From Flagellimonas_B algarum (GTDB taxonomy: Bacteria > Bacteroidota > Bacteroidia > Flavobacteriales > Flavobacteriaceae): 64,000 bases of DNA. Of this stretch, positions 18,154 to 26,271 are shown piece after piece. The stretch lies in contig NZ_JBEVTG010000002.1 of the NCBI RefSeq assembly GCF_040513375.1, forward strand, positions 62,001 through 126,000, in the 5' to 3' direction. The translations under genes were made by a program, and so were the position numbers. Position 1 is the stretch's first letter. Each line of letters opens with the position of its first letter. The notes under the pieces were generated by a model. That model had not been told where the DNA came from, searched no databases, and was given only the letters and a program-made list of their open reading frames with translations.

Positions 18154-19062
18154 TTGGAAACGGTAAAAGCCTGGATAAGTGCGGCCCGCTTGCGGACCCT
18201 GCCCTTATCGATCAGCGGTATTTTGGTTGGAACGGCCTTGGCGAATTCCAAAGGCTATTCCGACACCTGGATGCTCATCCTTTGTTTGGCGACCACCGTT
18301 TGTTATCAGATCACATCCAATTTCGCCAACGACTATGGTGACGGAATGCGCGGTACCGATGGTGCCGATCGCATCGGGCCGAAACGGGCCTTGCAAAGTG
18401 GTGCACTTAGTCCCGGTCAATTGAAATGGGGTGTTGGTATCGGGGCCTTGATCTCGTTCTTATTGAGTTTGGCGTTGATTTTTTATGCCTTTGGCACCTC
18501 GAATACGCTCTATGTCCTGCTGTTTTCAGTGTTAGGCTTGGCTAGTATTTGGGCGGCAATAAAATATACCATGGGAAAGAACCCCTATGGATACCTCGGT
18601 TTGGGTGATCTGTTTGTCTTTTTGTTCTTCGGTCTTCTTTCGGTGCTCGGTAGCCAGTTTCTTTTTACCAAGGCATTGCACGGACTTGATTTGATGCCAG
18701 CCATCGCGATAGGCTTTTTTTGTGTCGGAGTATTGAATTTGAATAACATGCGCGATCGTGAATCCGATATCCAACATGGAAAGAACACCATGGCCGTCAA
18801 GTTGGGCGGGTCCGGAGGCAAGCGATATCATGCGGTATTGATTTTGCTCGGGCTATTGCTTTCTATAGTACATGCCGGCTTTCTGGGAAGTTGGATCTTG
18901 GTCGTCTCTTTAAGCCTTCCCTGGCTTTTGATTTTCTTACACCTTATCCGGGTTTTGAAAGCTGAAAACCCCCAACAATTCGACCCAGAGCTTAAGAAAT
19001 TGGCCTTATCGACCTTTTTGCTAAGTCTGTTGTTCATGACCGCGATTAATTATTTTTTGTAA
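18154..19062 (+). CDS. menA: 1,4-dihydroxy-2-naphthoate polyprenyltransferase
   Basis: A 302-residue UbiA-superfamily integral membrane prenyltransferase that attaches the polyprenyl tail to DHNA. The first Asp-rich motif is NDYGDGMRGTD (about 67-77), and the second is NNMRDRESDIQHGK (about 196-209). Eight to nine hydrophobic helices are visible. The start is a TTG immediately after the preceding stop; no in-frame ATG lies before the first helix, so the TTG is well supported. Confidence 0.93.
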   Translation: METVKAWISAARLRTLPLSISGILVGTALANSKGYSDTWMLILCLATTVCYQITSNFANDYGDGMRGTDGADRIGPKRALQSGALSPGQLKWGVGIGALISFLLSLALIFYAFGTSNTLYVLLFSVLGLASIWAAIKYTMGKNPYGYLGLGDLFVFLFFGLLSVLGSQFLFTKALHGLDLMPAIAIGFFCVGVLNLNNMRDRESDIQHGKNTMAVKLGGSGGKRYHAVLILLGLLLSIVHAGFLGSWILVVSLSLPWLLIFLHLIRVLKAENPQQFDPELKKLALSTFLLSLLFMTAINYFL

Positions 19063-19097
19063 TTTTGAGTGTTACTATTTTCTAAACCAAGCTAATT

Positions 19098-19853
19098 TTG
19101 GAACACCCCATAAAAATTCTCATAGTCGAGGACAATGTAATTATTGCCGATGATATGCAATCGATGCTCGAAGAGATCGGTTATGAGATTGTCGATAATG
19201 TCATTGTGTATGAGCAGGCTGTTGAAGTATTGAAAAACAACCATGTCGACTTGGTCTTGATCGATATTATCCTGGCTTCCGATAAAACAGGGATCGATCT
19301 AGGCAAACACATCCGGGATGCGTATAACATCCCGTTCATCTTCGTCACTTCGAATTCGGATAAGGCGACCGTAGAGAATGCCAAAACGGTCAAACCCGAT
19401 GGCTATCTGGTCAAACCTTTTGAACAGCAAGACCTTTACACGTCCATAGAGATCGCCCTTTCCAATTTCAATTACAACCAAAAAGCCAATTCGAAAGAGA
19501 TTGCCGGTAATGAAGGTGATAGTTTTATGTCGAATTCGGTATTGAAGGATTCGATTTTCGTGAAGAAACAACACTTGTATTACCGCATCCAATTCGGGGA
19601 TATCCAGTTCATCAAAGCCGATAACGTTTACCTTGAGGTGAATACCGTCGATAAGAAATTTTTGGTGCGCTCCCCCTTGAAGGATTATTTGGAAAAGTTG
19701 CCCAAGAACAAGTTCTACAGGGCGCACAAGTCATATATCGTCAATGTCGACCATATCGATGCGATCAATTCGAAAGATATCATGATCAACAATACCTTGA
19801 TTCCGATATCGAAAGACTTCAAGGAGTTCATAATTTCTTCAATGAACTCGTAA
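19098..19853 (+). CDS. LytTR-family response regulator
   Basis: A 251-residue two-component regulator. The receiver domain (about 5-120) has the acidic pair Glu11-Asp12, the phospho-acceptor Asp56 in LVLIDIILA, the conserved Thr/Ser in FVTSNSD and Lys in LVKPFEQ. The output domain (about 150-250) is LytTR (FIKADNVYLEVNT, then FYRAHKSYIVNVDHID), which binds paired direct repeats in DNA. Translation must start at TTG 19098, because the next upstream in-frame codons lead to a stop and no ATG precedes the receiver core. TAATTTTG at 19093-19100 overlaps that codon. The partner is probably the HisKA_2 kinase encoded 590 bp downstream, and candidate binding sites lie in between. Confidence 0.92.
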   Translation: MEHPIKILIVEDNVIIADDMQSMLEEIGYEIVDNVIVYEQAVEVLKNNHVDLVLIDIILASDKTGIDLGKHIRDAYNIPFIFVTSNSDKATVENAKTVKPDGYLVKPFEQQDLYTSIEIALSNFNYNQKANSKEIAGNEGDSFMSNSVLKDSIFVKKQHLYYRIQFGDIQFIKADNVYLEVNTVDKKFLVRSPLKDYLEKLPKNKFYRAHKSYIVNVDHIDAINSKDIMINNTLIPISKDFKEFIISSMNS

Positions 19854-19874
19854 GACCCCAGTCTATAAAGATTC

Positions 19875-19901
19875 AAAAGTGCCGAAAGGCACTTTTTTTT
19901 T
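19875..19901 (+). terminator. Rho-independent terminator of the LytTR regulator gene
   Basis: A perfect 9-bp stem (AAAAGTGCC / GGCACTTTT) with a GAAA tetraloop is followed by a T tract. It begins 22 bp after the regulator stop codon. Confidence 0.9.
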
Positions 19902-19925
19902 GCCTTGCTTCAAATAAGCGGGCAA

Positions 19926-19990
19926 TGACAACAGGATACGAGCGCTTGACAACAATATTTTCAGTGGCTGCCCATTTGTAAATACATTCG
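19926..19990 (+). promoter_or_regulatory. Candidate LytTR-controlled promoter 1 (paired direct repeats plus -7-like box)
   Basis: TGACAACA occurs at 19926-19933 and again at 19947-19954, a period of exactly 21 bp, the geometry LytTR domains recognise. After 28 bp comes TACATTCG (19983-19990), one mismatch from TAnnTTTG. No TTG lies at the -33 position, as expected for an activator-dependent promoter. The same layout recurs at 20165-20231. Confidence 0.5.
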
Positions 19991-19995
19991 TAGTG

Positions 19996-20090
19996 TATCT
20001 GAGTGATACGATATTAAAAAGTAATTTTTTCATTTTCATATAGTGTTCTCGTAGAAGGGTCTTGTCAGTTGGCAGGACCTTTCGCTTTTA
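19996..20090 (+). ncRNA. Candidate small RNA 1 downstream of LytTR-type site
   Basis: Between the box at 19983-19990 and the hairpin at 20055-20082 there is no plausible reading frame. The predicted transcript of about 90 nt contains a small hairpin (GTATC...GATAC near 19995-20010), an A/T-rich single-stranded centre and the motif ATAGTGT (20040-20046), which recurs before the second hairpin. It is a prediction from promoter-like and terminator-like signals only. Confidence 0.35.
20055..20089 (+). terminator. Terminator-like hairpin in the regulator-kinase gap
   Basis: AAGGGTCTTGTC (20055-20066) pairs over 12 bp, with three G-U pairs, with GGCAGGACCTTT (20071-20082) around an AGTT loop. The following T stretch is interrupted (TTTCGCTTTT including the stem end), so it is a weaker terminator than its neighbours. 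Confidence 0.6.
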
Positions 20091-20164
20091 AAAAAGCTTC
20101 CGATGCCATTCCATGAAATACCAAAAAAATCGGTAAATGGCACATTCACCTTTCTGGAGGTGCA

Positions 20165-20231
20165 TTTCACAACAAAAATTATCGCTTTCACAACATTCTA
20201 AAATAGACACCTTCCTTTCAAGGTATTTTTG
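20165..20231 (+). promoter_or_regulatory. Candidate LytTR-controlled promoter 2 (paired direct repeats plus -7 box)
   Basis: TTTCACAACA is repeated perfectly at 20165-20174 and 20186-20195, again a 21-bp period, and shares the ACAACA core with the first pair. Exactly 28 bp separate the last core base from TATTTTTG (20224-20231), a full TAnnTTTG match. There is no -33 TTG. It could drive the short RNA that follows, the histidine kinase gene, or both. Confidence 0.55.
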
Positions 20232-20237
20232 AATTGT

Positions 20238-20311
20238 ATTGATTTGCCCCGAATCTTACATACAGATAGTGTCAAAAAGACTATGCATCAATGCGGTGCA
20301 TGGTCTTTTTT
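20238..20311 (+). ncRNA. Candidate small RNA 2 or attenuated leader of the histidine kinase gene
   Basis: The stretch between the TATTTTTG box and the strong hairpin ending at 20310 would give an RNA of about 75 nt carrying ATAGTGT at 20266-20272. If the hairpin terminates fully this is a small RNA; if partly, it is the attenuated 5' leader of the kinase mRNA, whose ATG lies at 20444. Confidence 0.35.
20274..20311 (+). terminator. Strong terminator hairpin upstream of the histidine kinase gene
   Basis: AAAAAGACTATGCA (20274-20287) pairs over 14 bp (one G-U) with TGCATGGTCTTTTT (20297-20310) around a 9-nt loop and ends in six T. No gene ends just before it, which is why a short transcript is proposed. 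Confidence 0.75.
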
Positions 20312-20443
20312 ATTCGGGTTTTCGGTTTGGGTATACCAAACCCAAGCAAATGGCCCTTACACTAGCTGTTACCCCAGGTTGGCAACAAAAATTAATCCAA
20401 CCGGATCCAATACGGTAATTTTAAACGACAAAAGATCGAATTG

Positions 20444-22402
20444 ATGCGCAAAGGTTTGATGTACTTATTGATAATGACGTTCCTTTTTGGGGCGACCATA
20501 ACCAATGGCCAAACCCAAGTGAATCAAGACGACCCCTTGGAACTCTTCAAAAATACAGAGGGGCATGCCCTGAAATTGCGTTTCTTCTTCGATGAACAAA
20601 ACCGATACCGAAAAAATTCGGCCTACGACTGGCTCGAAGTGGTCAATGTCTATCTGAATACTTCTGAAAAAACGAATGATTCCGCAGCGATCAATGCCTA
20701 TACCCTAATGAAGTCCCAACTGTTCAGTGATATCGGTGATTTCGACAAAAGCATCACCATCGCAAAGGGTTTGCTCGAAAACAGGGATACGCTAAAAGTG
20801 GCCAACCTTTCTCGATTGTTGGGGCTCTTGGATGAGAACTATGGCAAACTCGAGATGTACAATAAACAAATCGAAATCCGCGAGCGCATGAAGAATCTCG
20901 GGGTTAACGAATCGATTGCCTTTTACGATATCTATGCAAATATGGGACTGTATCGTAAAGCCATGGAAAAGTACATCCTCGCCGTCAAACCGACCATTGC
21001 CGACAACGACTTTTTGGAATTGGCCAAATACCACAACCAAACAGGCATCTACTTGAGGTTGGACAAATCGCCACCGACCGCGATCAATGAATTCAAAAAA
21101 GCCTTGGGTTTTTTGGAGGTGTACCGCAACGACATCGCCATCGAAAAGTCGGAAAACGACATATTTGAAAGTGAGAACTTGAAGGCCGAGATCGAAGGCA
21201 ACATCGGAAAAAGCCAAGTACAGCTAAAAGAATACGTTGAAGCCATCCAAAATTTGGGGAACAGTTTGAAAATCCTTGAGGCGGCCGACGCCAACCAGTA
21301 CAAAACGGAAATCGCCGACAATCGACTGGCCTTGGCCGAAGCACATTTGGCCTTGAACAACAACCGGACCGCGAAACGTTTGTTGGACATTGAATACGAA
21401 TCGCTTGATGTCGTACTTCAAGTGAAACGCAATCGCTTGCTAGCAGGTTATTACAATAAATTCGAGGATTTCAAGAATGCCTCGATCTATTACCGACGTA
21501 ATGAAAGGATCGGTGATTCACTCAAGGCAAGCGAACTCAATATCCTGAACCAACAATTGGTGGCGATCGTGGGTACTTCGGATTTGGAGAACTACCAACG
21601 ATTGATCGACCAACAGAAATCGGATAATGAGAAAATCAGAAGCGAGATCCAAGAAAAGAACGAACGGATCAACTTGGTGTTCATTTCATTGATCTTCACT
21701 TTGCTCGGATTTGCCGGTTTGGTATATGCTTATCTGAAAAGTATTAAAAACCAACGTTTGATCGCCGAACAAAAGCACATCATCGAAGATTCATTAAAAG
21801 AAAAGGATTCTTTGCTGAAAGAAATCCACCATCGCGTGAAGAACAACCTCCAGATGGTGTCCAGTCTCCTCAGCCTACAGACCAGGAACACAAAGAGCAA
21901 GGCGGCCATCGAGGCGTTGGAAGAGGGAAAGAGTAGGGTAAAAGCCATGGCATTGATCCATCAAAAACTCTATCAAAACGAAGATCTTTCGGTCATCGAG
22001 ATGCAGGGGTATATTGAAAGCTTGATCAACAGCGTACAGAGCGTTTACAAAAAAGGAGGTCACAACATCAATATTACCGTCGATGCTGAAGGCACCGAGC
22101 TTGATATCGATAGGGCCATCCCTTTCGGATTGATTTTGAACGAGCTGGTATCGAACACCTTTAAATACGCGTTTCCAGAGAGCGACGAAAACGGTAAGAT
22201 TTACATCCATCTTCGAAAGAATGGCGAGCAGGGGTATTTCGAATATGCCGATAACGGTGTAGGCCTGCCCGATGACAGTGATGAGCGCAGCAATGCCTCT
22301 ATGGGGCTCCGTTTGATCAACCGTTTGGTCAACCAACTCCAATCAAAACTGAACATCGACAAGAACAACGAAGGGGTTCGGTTTTGGTTTAATTTCAGCT
22401 AA
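20444..22402 (+). CDS. TPR-containing sensor histidine kinase (HisKA_2 type)
   Basis: A 652-residue kinase. A signal sequence (residues 1-23) is followed by a periplasmic region of TPR-like helical repeats (about 40-390), one transmembrane helix (LVFISLIFTLLGFAGLVYAY, near 408-427) and a cytoplasmic kinase. The dimerisation box is KEIHHRVKNNLQMVSSLLS, with the phospho-acceptor at His462 or His463. The ATP domain has LNELVSNTFKYAFPE (N box), DNGVGLPDD (G1) and SMGLRLINRLV. The ATG at 20444 is preferred over the TTG just before it. The LytTR regulator upstream is the likely partner. The TPR sensor type usually detects proteins or peptides in the periplasm; the signal is unknown. Confidence 0.9.
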   Translation: MRKGLMYLLIMTFLFGATITNGQTQVNQDDPLELFKNTEGHALKLRFFFDEQNRYRKNSAYDWLEVVNVYLNTSEKTNDSAAINAYTLMKSQLFSDIGDFDKSITIAKGLLENRDTLKVANLSRLLGLLDENYGKLEMYNKQIEIRERMKNLGVNESIAFYDIYANMGLYRKAMEKYILAVKPTIADNDFLELAKYHNQTGIYLRLDKSPPTAINEFKKALGFLEVYRNDIAIEKSENDIFESENLKAEIEGNIGKSQVQLKEYVEAIQNLGNSLKILEAADANQYKTEIADNRLALAEAHLALNNNRTAKRLLDIEYESLDVVLQVKRNRLLAGYYNKFEDFKNASIYYRRNERIGDSLKASELNILNQQLVAIVGTSDLENYQRLIDQQKSDNEKIRSEIQEKNERINLVFISLIFTLLGFAGLVYAYLKSIKNQRLIAEQKHIIEDSLKEKDSLLKEIHHRVKNNLQMVSSLLSLQTRNTKSKAAIEALEEGKSRVKAMALIHQKLYQNEDLSVIEMQGYIESLINSVQSVYKKGGHNINITVDAEGTELDIDRAIPFGLILNELVSNTFKYAFPESDENGKIYIHLRKNGEQGYFEYADNGVGLPDDSDERSNASMGLRLINRLVNQLQSKLNIDKNNEGVRFWFNFS

Positions 22403-22403
22403 G

Positions 22404-23198
22404 CTATCGCACCGTGCTTTTGAGTACCAATCGGTGCAGCTTTTTTGGAAAAAAGCGCTTCATGAAGATTCCCTTGACTTCCTTGCCTCCGATATAAACT
22501 TCGAATCGTGCCGATTCAATGGCCCGAATCATCTTTTTGCAGAAAACCGCAACGGGCAATCCATTTTGGGTAGCCCCGTCATCGGCTCCTTGTGGCGATC
22601 CGTCTTTGGTCAACGCATTTTTCGCGATTTCGGTCTGTACGAACCCTGGGCAGACCAAGGTCACATCGATTTGATCGGCATCATGTTCCAACCGAAGTGC
22701 ATCAAAGAAACCATGTAAGGCATGTTTGGCACCGCAATATCCGGATCGGTAAGGGGATGAAAACCGGCCCATAAGGCTACTGACTACGACAAAGTGTCCC
22801 TGCTTTCTAGAAACGAAATAGGGGAGTACCGCTTTGGTCAGGGCAACCGTTCCGAAGTAATTCACTTCCATCATTTGACGGTAGACTTCAAAATCGGTTT
22901 CCACAATCAGCGAACGCTGGCTGATTCCGGCATTGTTTATCAAGATATCGATGCTTCCATAGGTGTCAATCGCTTGACGGACTTTGGCTTCCATAGTATC
23001 ATAAGCAATGATATCGAGTGGCAATACGGCAACCTGATCTGGGTTTTGACAGGCTTTGCGCACTTTTTCAAGTTCCTCGGCCCGACGCGCCGATAGGATC
23101 AAACGACAGGATCGTTGCGAAAGTTGATAGGCCAATTCCTCACCGATACCCGATGAAGCTCCTGTAATCCAAATGACTTTATTTTCTAGAGTTCCCAT
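22404..23198 (-). CDS. Short-chain dehydrogenase/reductase
   Basis: A 264-residue classical SDR. The cofactor motif is TGASSGIGEELA (about 12-23), NNAGIS follows near 88, and the catalytic Ser and the Tyr-x3-Lys (YCGAKHALHG, near 156) are intact. The C-terminus has a basic, hydrophobic extension (FMKRFFPKKLHRLVLK) that could touch membrane, as in lipid-modifying SDRs. It converges on the kinase gene (1-bp gap) and is divergent from menC. The substrate is unknown; a ketone reductase acting on long-chain lipids is one option. Confidence 0.85.
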   Translation of the reverse strand: MGTLENKVIWITGASSGIGEELAYQLSQRSCRLILSARRAEELEKVRKACQNPDQVAVLPLDIIAYDTMEAKVRQAIDTYGSIDILINNAGISQRSLIVETDFEVYRQMMEVNYFGTVALTKAVLPYFVSRKQGHFVVVSSLMGRFSSPYRSGYCGAKHALHGFFDALRLEHDADQIDVTLVCPGFVQTEIAKNALTKDGSPQGADDGATQNGLPVAVFCKKMIRAIESARFEVYIGGKEVKGIFMKRFFPKKLHRLVLKSTVR

Positions 23199-23239
23199 AA
23201 GGGCTTTTGCTCCAAAATATACCTAAATTTGAACAAGAA

Positions 23240-24292
23240 ATGAAAGCGGTCTGCAAAAAATACATCTTGCAGTTCAAGGTGCCCGGCGGAACTTCACGCG
23301 GCATATTGACCCAAAAAGAAACCTGGTTCATCATACTGAAGGATACGGAGGGATATGGTATCGGTGAATGTGGACTGTTAAGGGGGTTAAGTTTCGATGA
23401 TGTGCCCGATTACGGGGACCGTGTACAATGGGCATGTGATCATATCGACCTCGGATTGGACAGCTTACTCGAAGAACTCAAATCCTTCCCTTCCATTCAA
23501 TTCGGATTGGAACAGGCCTTTCGTTCTTTATCCTCCAAAGACCCTTATGAACTGTTTCCTTCCCCTTTTACCACCAAGGAGGCTGCTATTCCGATCAACG
23601 GGCTGATTTGGATGGGCGATCCCGAATATATGGTCCAGCAGGTTGAAACCAAGTTGAAGAGCGGTTTCACCTGCCTTAAAATGAAGATCGGTGCTTTGGA
23701 TTTCGAAACCGAGCTAGGGATTTTGAAAAGCATTCGCCAGCGGTTTTCAAAAACCGATATTGAATTGCGGGTCGATGCCAATGGGGCCTTCGACCCCAAA
23801 GAAGCCCCGAAGCGATTGGAGCGATTGGCTGCCTTGGACATCCACTCCATTGAACAACCCATAAAAGCCGGAAACCCTAGTGCTATGGCCGAATTATGTC
23901 GTTTGACACCCTTACCCATCGCCCTTGATGAAGAATTGATCGGGGTGCTGGGTGTAACGGAACGCGAAGAATTGCTACAAACCATCCAACCCCAATACAT
24001 TATTTTGAAACCGAGTTTCATTGGGGGGTTCTTAGGCACGCAGAATTGGATTTCCTTGGCCGAAGACCAAGGTATTGGTTGGTGGATCACCAGTGCGCTT
24101 GAAAGCAATATCGGCCTGAATGCCATTGCGCAGTTTACCTTCGGCCTAAACCCGAAGATACCGCAGGGCCTAGGTACCGGGGGACTGTTCACGAACAATT
24201 TCGAAGGTCCGCTACAGGTTGATCAAGGACAATTGCTATATAAAAATGGCCTATCTTGGCCGCCCAACGTAATAGAAGGTTTATGTACATAG
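23240..24292 (+). CDS. menC: o-Succinylbenzoate synthase
   Basis: A 350-residue enolase-superfamily enzyme that dehydrates SHCHC to o-succinylbenzoate. The catalytic KxK is in CLKMKIGALDFE (about 147-158); metal ligands are in LRVDANGAFDP, IEQPIKAGN and ALDEELIG, and the second catalytic Lys is in IILKPSFIGG. The ATG at 23240 is chosen; TAAATTTG at 23224-23231 resembles a -7 box 8 nt before it. The 3' end overlaps the CPBP protease gene by 10 bp. Confidence 0.9.
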   Translation: MKAVCKKYILQFKVPGGTSRGILTQKETWFIILKDTEGYGIGECGLLRGLSFDDVPDYGDRVQWACDHIDLGLDSLLEELKSFPSIQFGLEQAFRSLSSKDPYELFPSPFTTKEAAIPINGLIWMGDPEYMVQQVETKLKSGFTCLKMKIGALDFETELGILKSIRQRFSKTDIELRVDANGAFDPKEAPKRLERLAALDIHSIEQPIKAGNPSAMAELCRLTPLPIALDEELIGVLGVTEREELLQTIQPQYIILKPSFIGGFLGTQNWISLAEDQGIGWWITSALESNIGLNAIAQFTFGLNPKIPQGLGTGGLFTNNFEGPLQVDQGQLLYKNGLSWPPNVIEGLCT

Positions 24293-25221
24293 AACAAGGA
24301 TACAAAGGTCAGATCGGACTCTGGAAATACCTGATCATTCCAGGTGGGTTCATCGCCTTGATGGTGCTCAATTATATTGCTACGGTCAGCTCACCTATGA
24401 GTACGGAAGAAGCCTTGGATATCATGATCGAGCAATTGGGCACGAACGTGGTTTTGGTAACCCTACTGCTTCCCCTGGCCGTCGGACTGTTTGTCGTTTT
24501 AGGGTGGACGTGGCTAGTACACCGTCAATCGATCACTTCCCTGACTACGTCAAGAAAGAAAGTGGACTGGAAACGCATTCTCTTCTCGTTTGTACTATGG
24601 GGGGGGCTTACCGTCGCCTTGACCGGAATCGACATCTGGTTGTCACCAGACGACTACGTATGGAATTTCGATCTCAACAAGTTCATCATATTGGCCATCA
24701 TCGCCATTGCGTTGGTACCGCTACAGACCAGCTTCGAGGAGTACTTGTTTCGAGGCTATATGATGCAAGGATTGGGAATTGCCGCCAAAAACCGGTGGGT
24801 GCCTTTGGTAGTCACCTCTACCTTGTTCGGATTGATGCATTTGGGCAATCCTGAAGTCGGCAAGTTGGGCTACGGCATCATGGTCTACTACATTGGAACC
24901 GGATTCTTTTTGGGGATCATGACCTTGATGGACGAGGGGCTTGAATTGGCCTTGGGGTATCATGCGGCCAACAATTTGATCACCGCCCTTTTGGTAACTG
25001 CCGACTGGACGGCCTTTCAAACCGACTCGTTTTATCGTGATGTTTCCGAACCGATTTTGGGATGGGACGCCCTCATTCCCGTTTTCGTAATTTTCCCGCT
25101 CCTATTGCTGATCATGTCACGAACATACAAATGGCGTGATTGGAACGAAAAGTTATTCGGAAAGGTCTTATCACGTGAAGAATTCATGGCTTTGGAAGAT
25201 GGAGCTGCATCCGAAATTTAA
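24283..25221 (+). CDS. CPBP family intramembrane metalloprotease
   Basis: A 312-residue polytopic membrane protein (about eight hydrophobic segments) with the CPBP/Rce1-type motifs: FEEYLFRGYMMQG (EExxxR), FGLMHLGNP (FxxxH) and LGYHAANNLITAL (HxxxN-like). The family contains type II CAAX-like proteases and bacteriocin self-immunity proteins. The ATG at 24283 overlaps menC by 10 bp, and its 3' end overlaps menE by 23 bp, so it is translationally wedged between two menaquinone genes. A direct role in menaquinone synthesis is not known. Confidence 0.88.
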   Translation: MYIEQGYKGQIGLWKYLIIPGGFIALMVLNYIATVSSPMSTEEALDIMIEQLGTNVVLVTLLLPLAVGLFVVLGWTWLVHRQSITSLTTSRKKVDWKRILFSFVLWGGLTVALTGIDIWLSPDDYVWNFDLNKFIILAIIAIALVPLQTSFEEYLFRGYMMQGLGIAAKNRWVPLVVTSTLFGLMHLGNPEVGKLGYGIMVYYIGTGFFLGIMTLMDEGLELALGYHAANNLITALLVTADWTAFQTDSFYRDVSEPILGWDALIPVFVIFPLLLLIMSRTYKWRDWNEKLFGKVLSREEFMALEDGAASEI

Positions 25222-26233
25222 GCTTAACGGTACATCCTACGACGCAACCGGATTGATCGGTCACGCCAAGACATTATGTCTTGCATCCGACTATAGAAAG
25301 GATATTGGACGTTTTTTGTTGGACTGGTTCGATCCCCATCCTGAACTCCTAGTGCAGACTTCCGGTTCAACAGGTACGCCAAAAACCATCCCACTTGAAA
25401 AGCGGAACATGGTCAATTCGGCCTTGGCCACTGGCGAACACTTCAAGCTGCCATCCGGCACAAGTGCGCTACTCTGCCTTTCTGCGAACCATATTGCAGG
25501 AAAGATGATGTTGGTGCGCGCCATGGTCTTGGGGTGGGAGCTGGATCATGTAACGGTCGGTTCGCAGCCACTTTCAGAAACTGGCAAACGTTATGGATTT
25601 TCGGCCATGGTGCCCCTACAAGCCTTTCATTCGATCGATCAGCTTAATCGACTGGATAAACTCATTATAGGTGGTGGCCGGGTTTCAGCTGAACTGGCCA
25701 ATCGATTGGGTTCGGTCTCGACTGAGATCCATGAGACCTATGGGATGACAGAGACCATCACCCATATCGCTACCAAACCATTAGGGGCCCTTCAGTTTAA
25801 GACCTTGCCCCAAGTGACCGTTTCGAAAGACCAAAGGGGTTGTTTGGTCGTTGACGCCCCACATCTGGCCCATGATCCGATAGTAACCAACGATTTGGTA
25901 GCCCTTGAAGGGAACACTGGGTTTCAATGGCTGGGCCGTTACGACAACATCATCAACTCAGGTGGGGTCAAATTGATTCCTGAGCAAATCGAGCGCAAGC
26001 TTACCGGGCTAATTTCAAACCGATATTTTATCGCAGGGGTTCCTGATGCCGGTTTAGGGGAAAAAGTGGTACTCCTCGTTGAAGGCGAATGGGATGGACC
26101 CATAGCCGAGCAGCACTATGATCAAGCAGGGCTTTCAAAATATGAAATTCCCAAAGCGATCATCGTGTTGTATCGATTCGTTGAGACCGCCAGTGGAAAG
26201 ATCGCGAGAAAGGCGACAATGGAGCGCTTGTAA
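25199..26233 (+). CDS. menE: o-Succinylbenzoate-CoA ligase (short form)
   Basis: A 344-residue ANL-superfamily adenylating enzyme, shorter than the 450-490 residues of many MenE proteins but of the usual size for Bacteroidota. The P-loop is TSGSTGTPKTIP (about 54-65), the adenylate motif is HETYGMTETITHIA (near 179-192), the hinge region GRYDNIINSGGVKL carries the conserved Asp, and the C-terminal catalytic Lys is in SGKIARKA. The ATG at 25199 is preferred; it overlaps the protease gene by 23 bp. It activates OSB to OSB-CoA for MenB, which is not encoded in this window. Confidence 0.88.
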   Translation: MELHPKFKLNGTSYDATGLIGHAKTLCLASDYRKDIGRFLLDWFDPHPELLVQTSGSTGTPKTIPLEKRNMVNSALATGEHFKLPSGTSALLCLSANHIAGKMMLVRAMVLGWELDHVTVGSQPLSETGKRYGFSAMVPLQAFHSIDQLNRLDKLIIGGGRVSAELANRLGSVSTEIHETYGMTETITHIATKPLGALQFKTLPQVTVSKDQRGCLVVDAPHLAHDPIVTNDLVALEGNTGFQWLGRYDNIINSGGVKLIPEQIERKLTGLISNRYFIAGVPDAGLGEKVVLLVEGEWDGPIAEQHYDQAGLSKYEIPKAIIVLYRFVETASGKIARKATMERL

Positions 26234-26271
26234 CTCCCATTTTTCGTACTTTGTCGCAAATACCCGATACG

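Noticed and set aside
20229..20444. 71-residue open frame before the histidine kinase
   Set aside because: It starts at a TTG within a promoter box, covers the strong hairpin and overlaps the kinase start; there is no domain or hydrophobic pattern.
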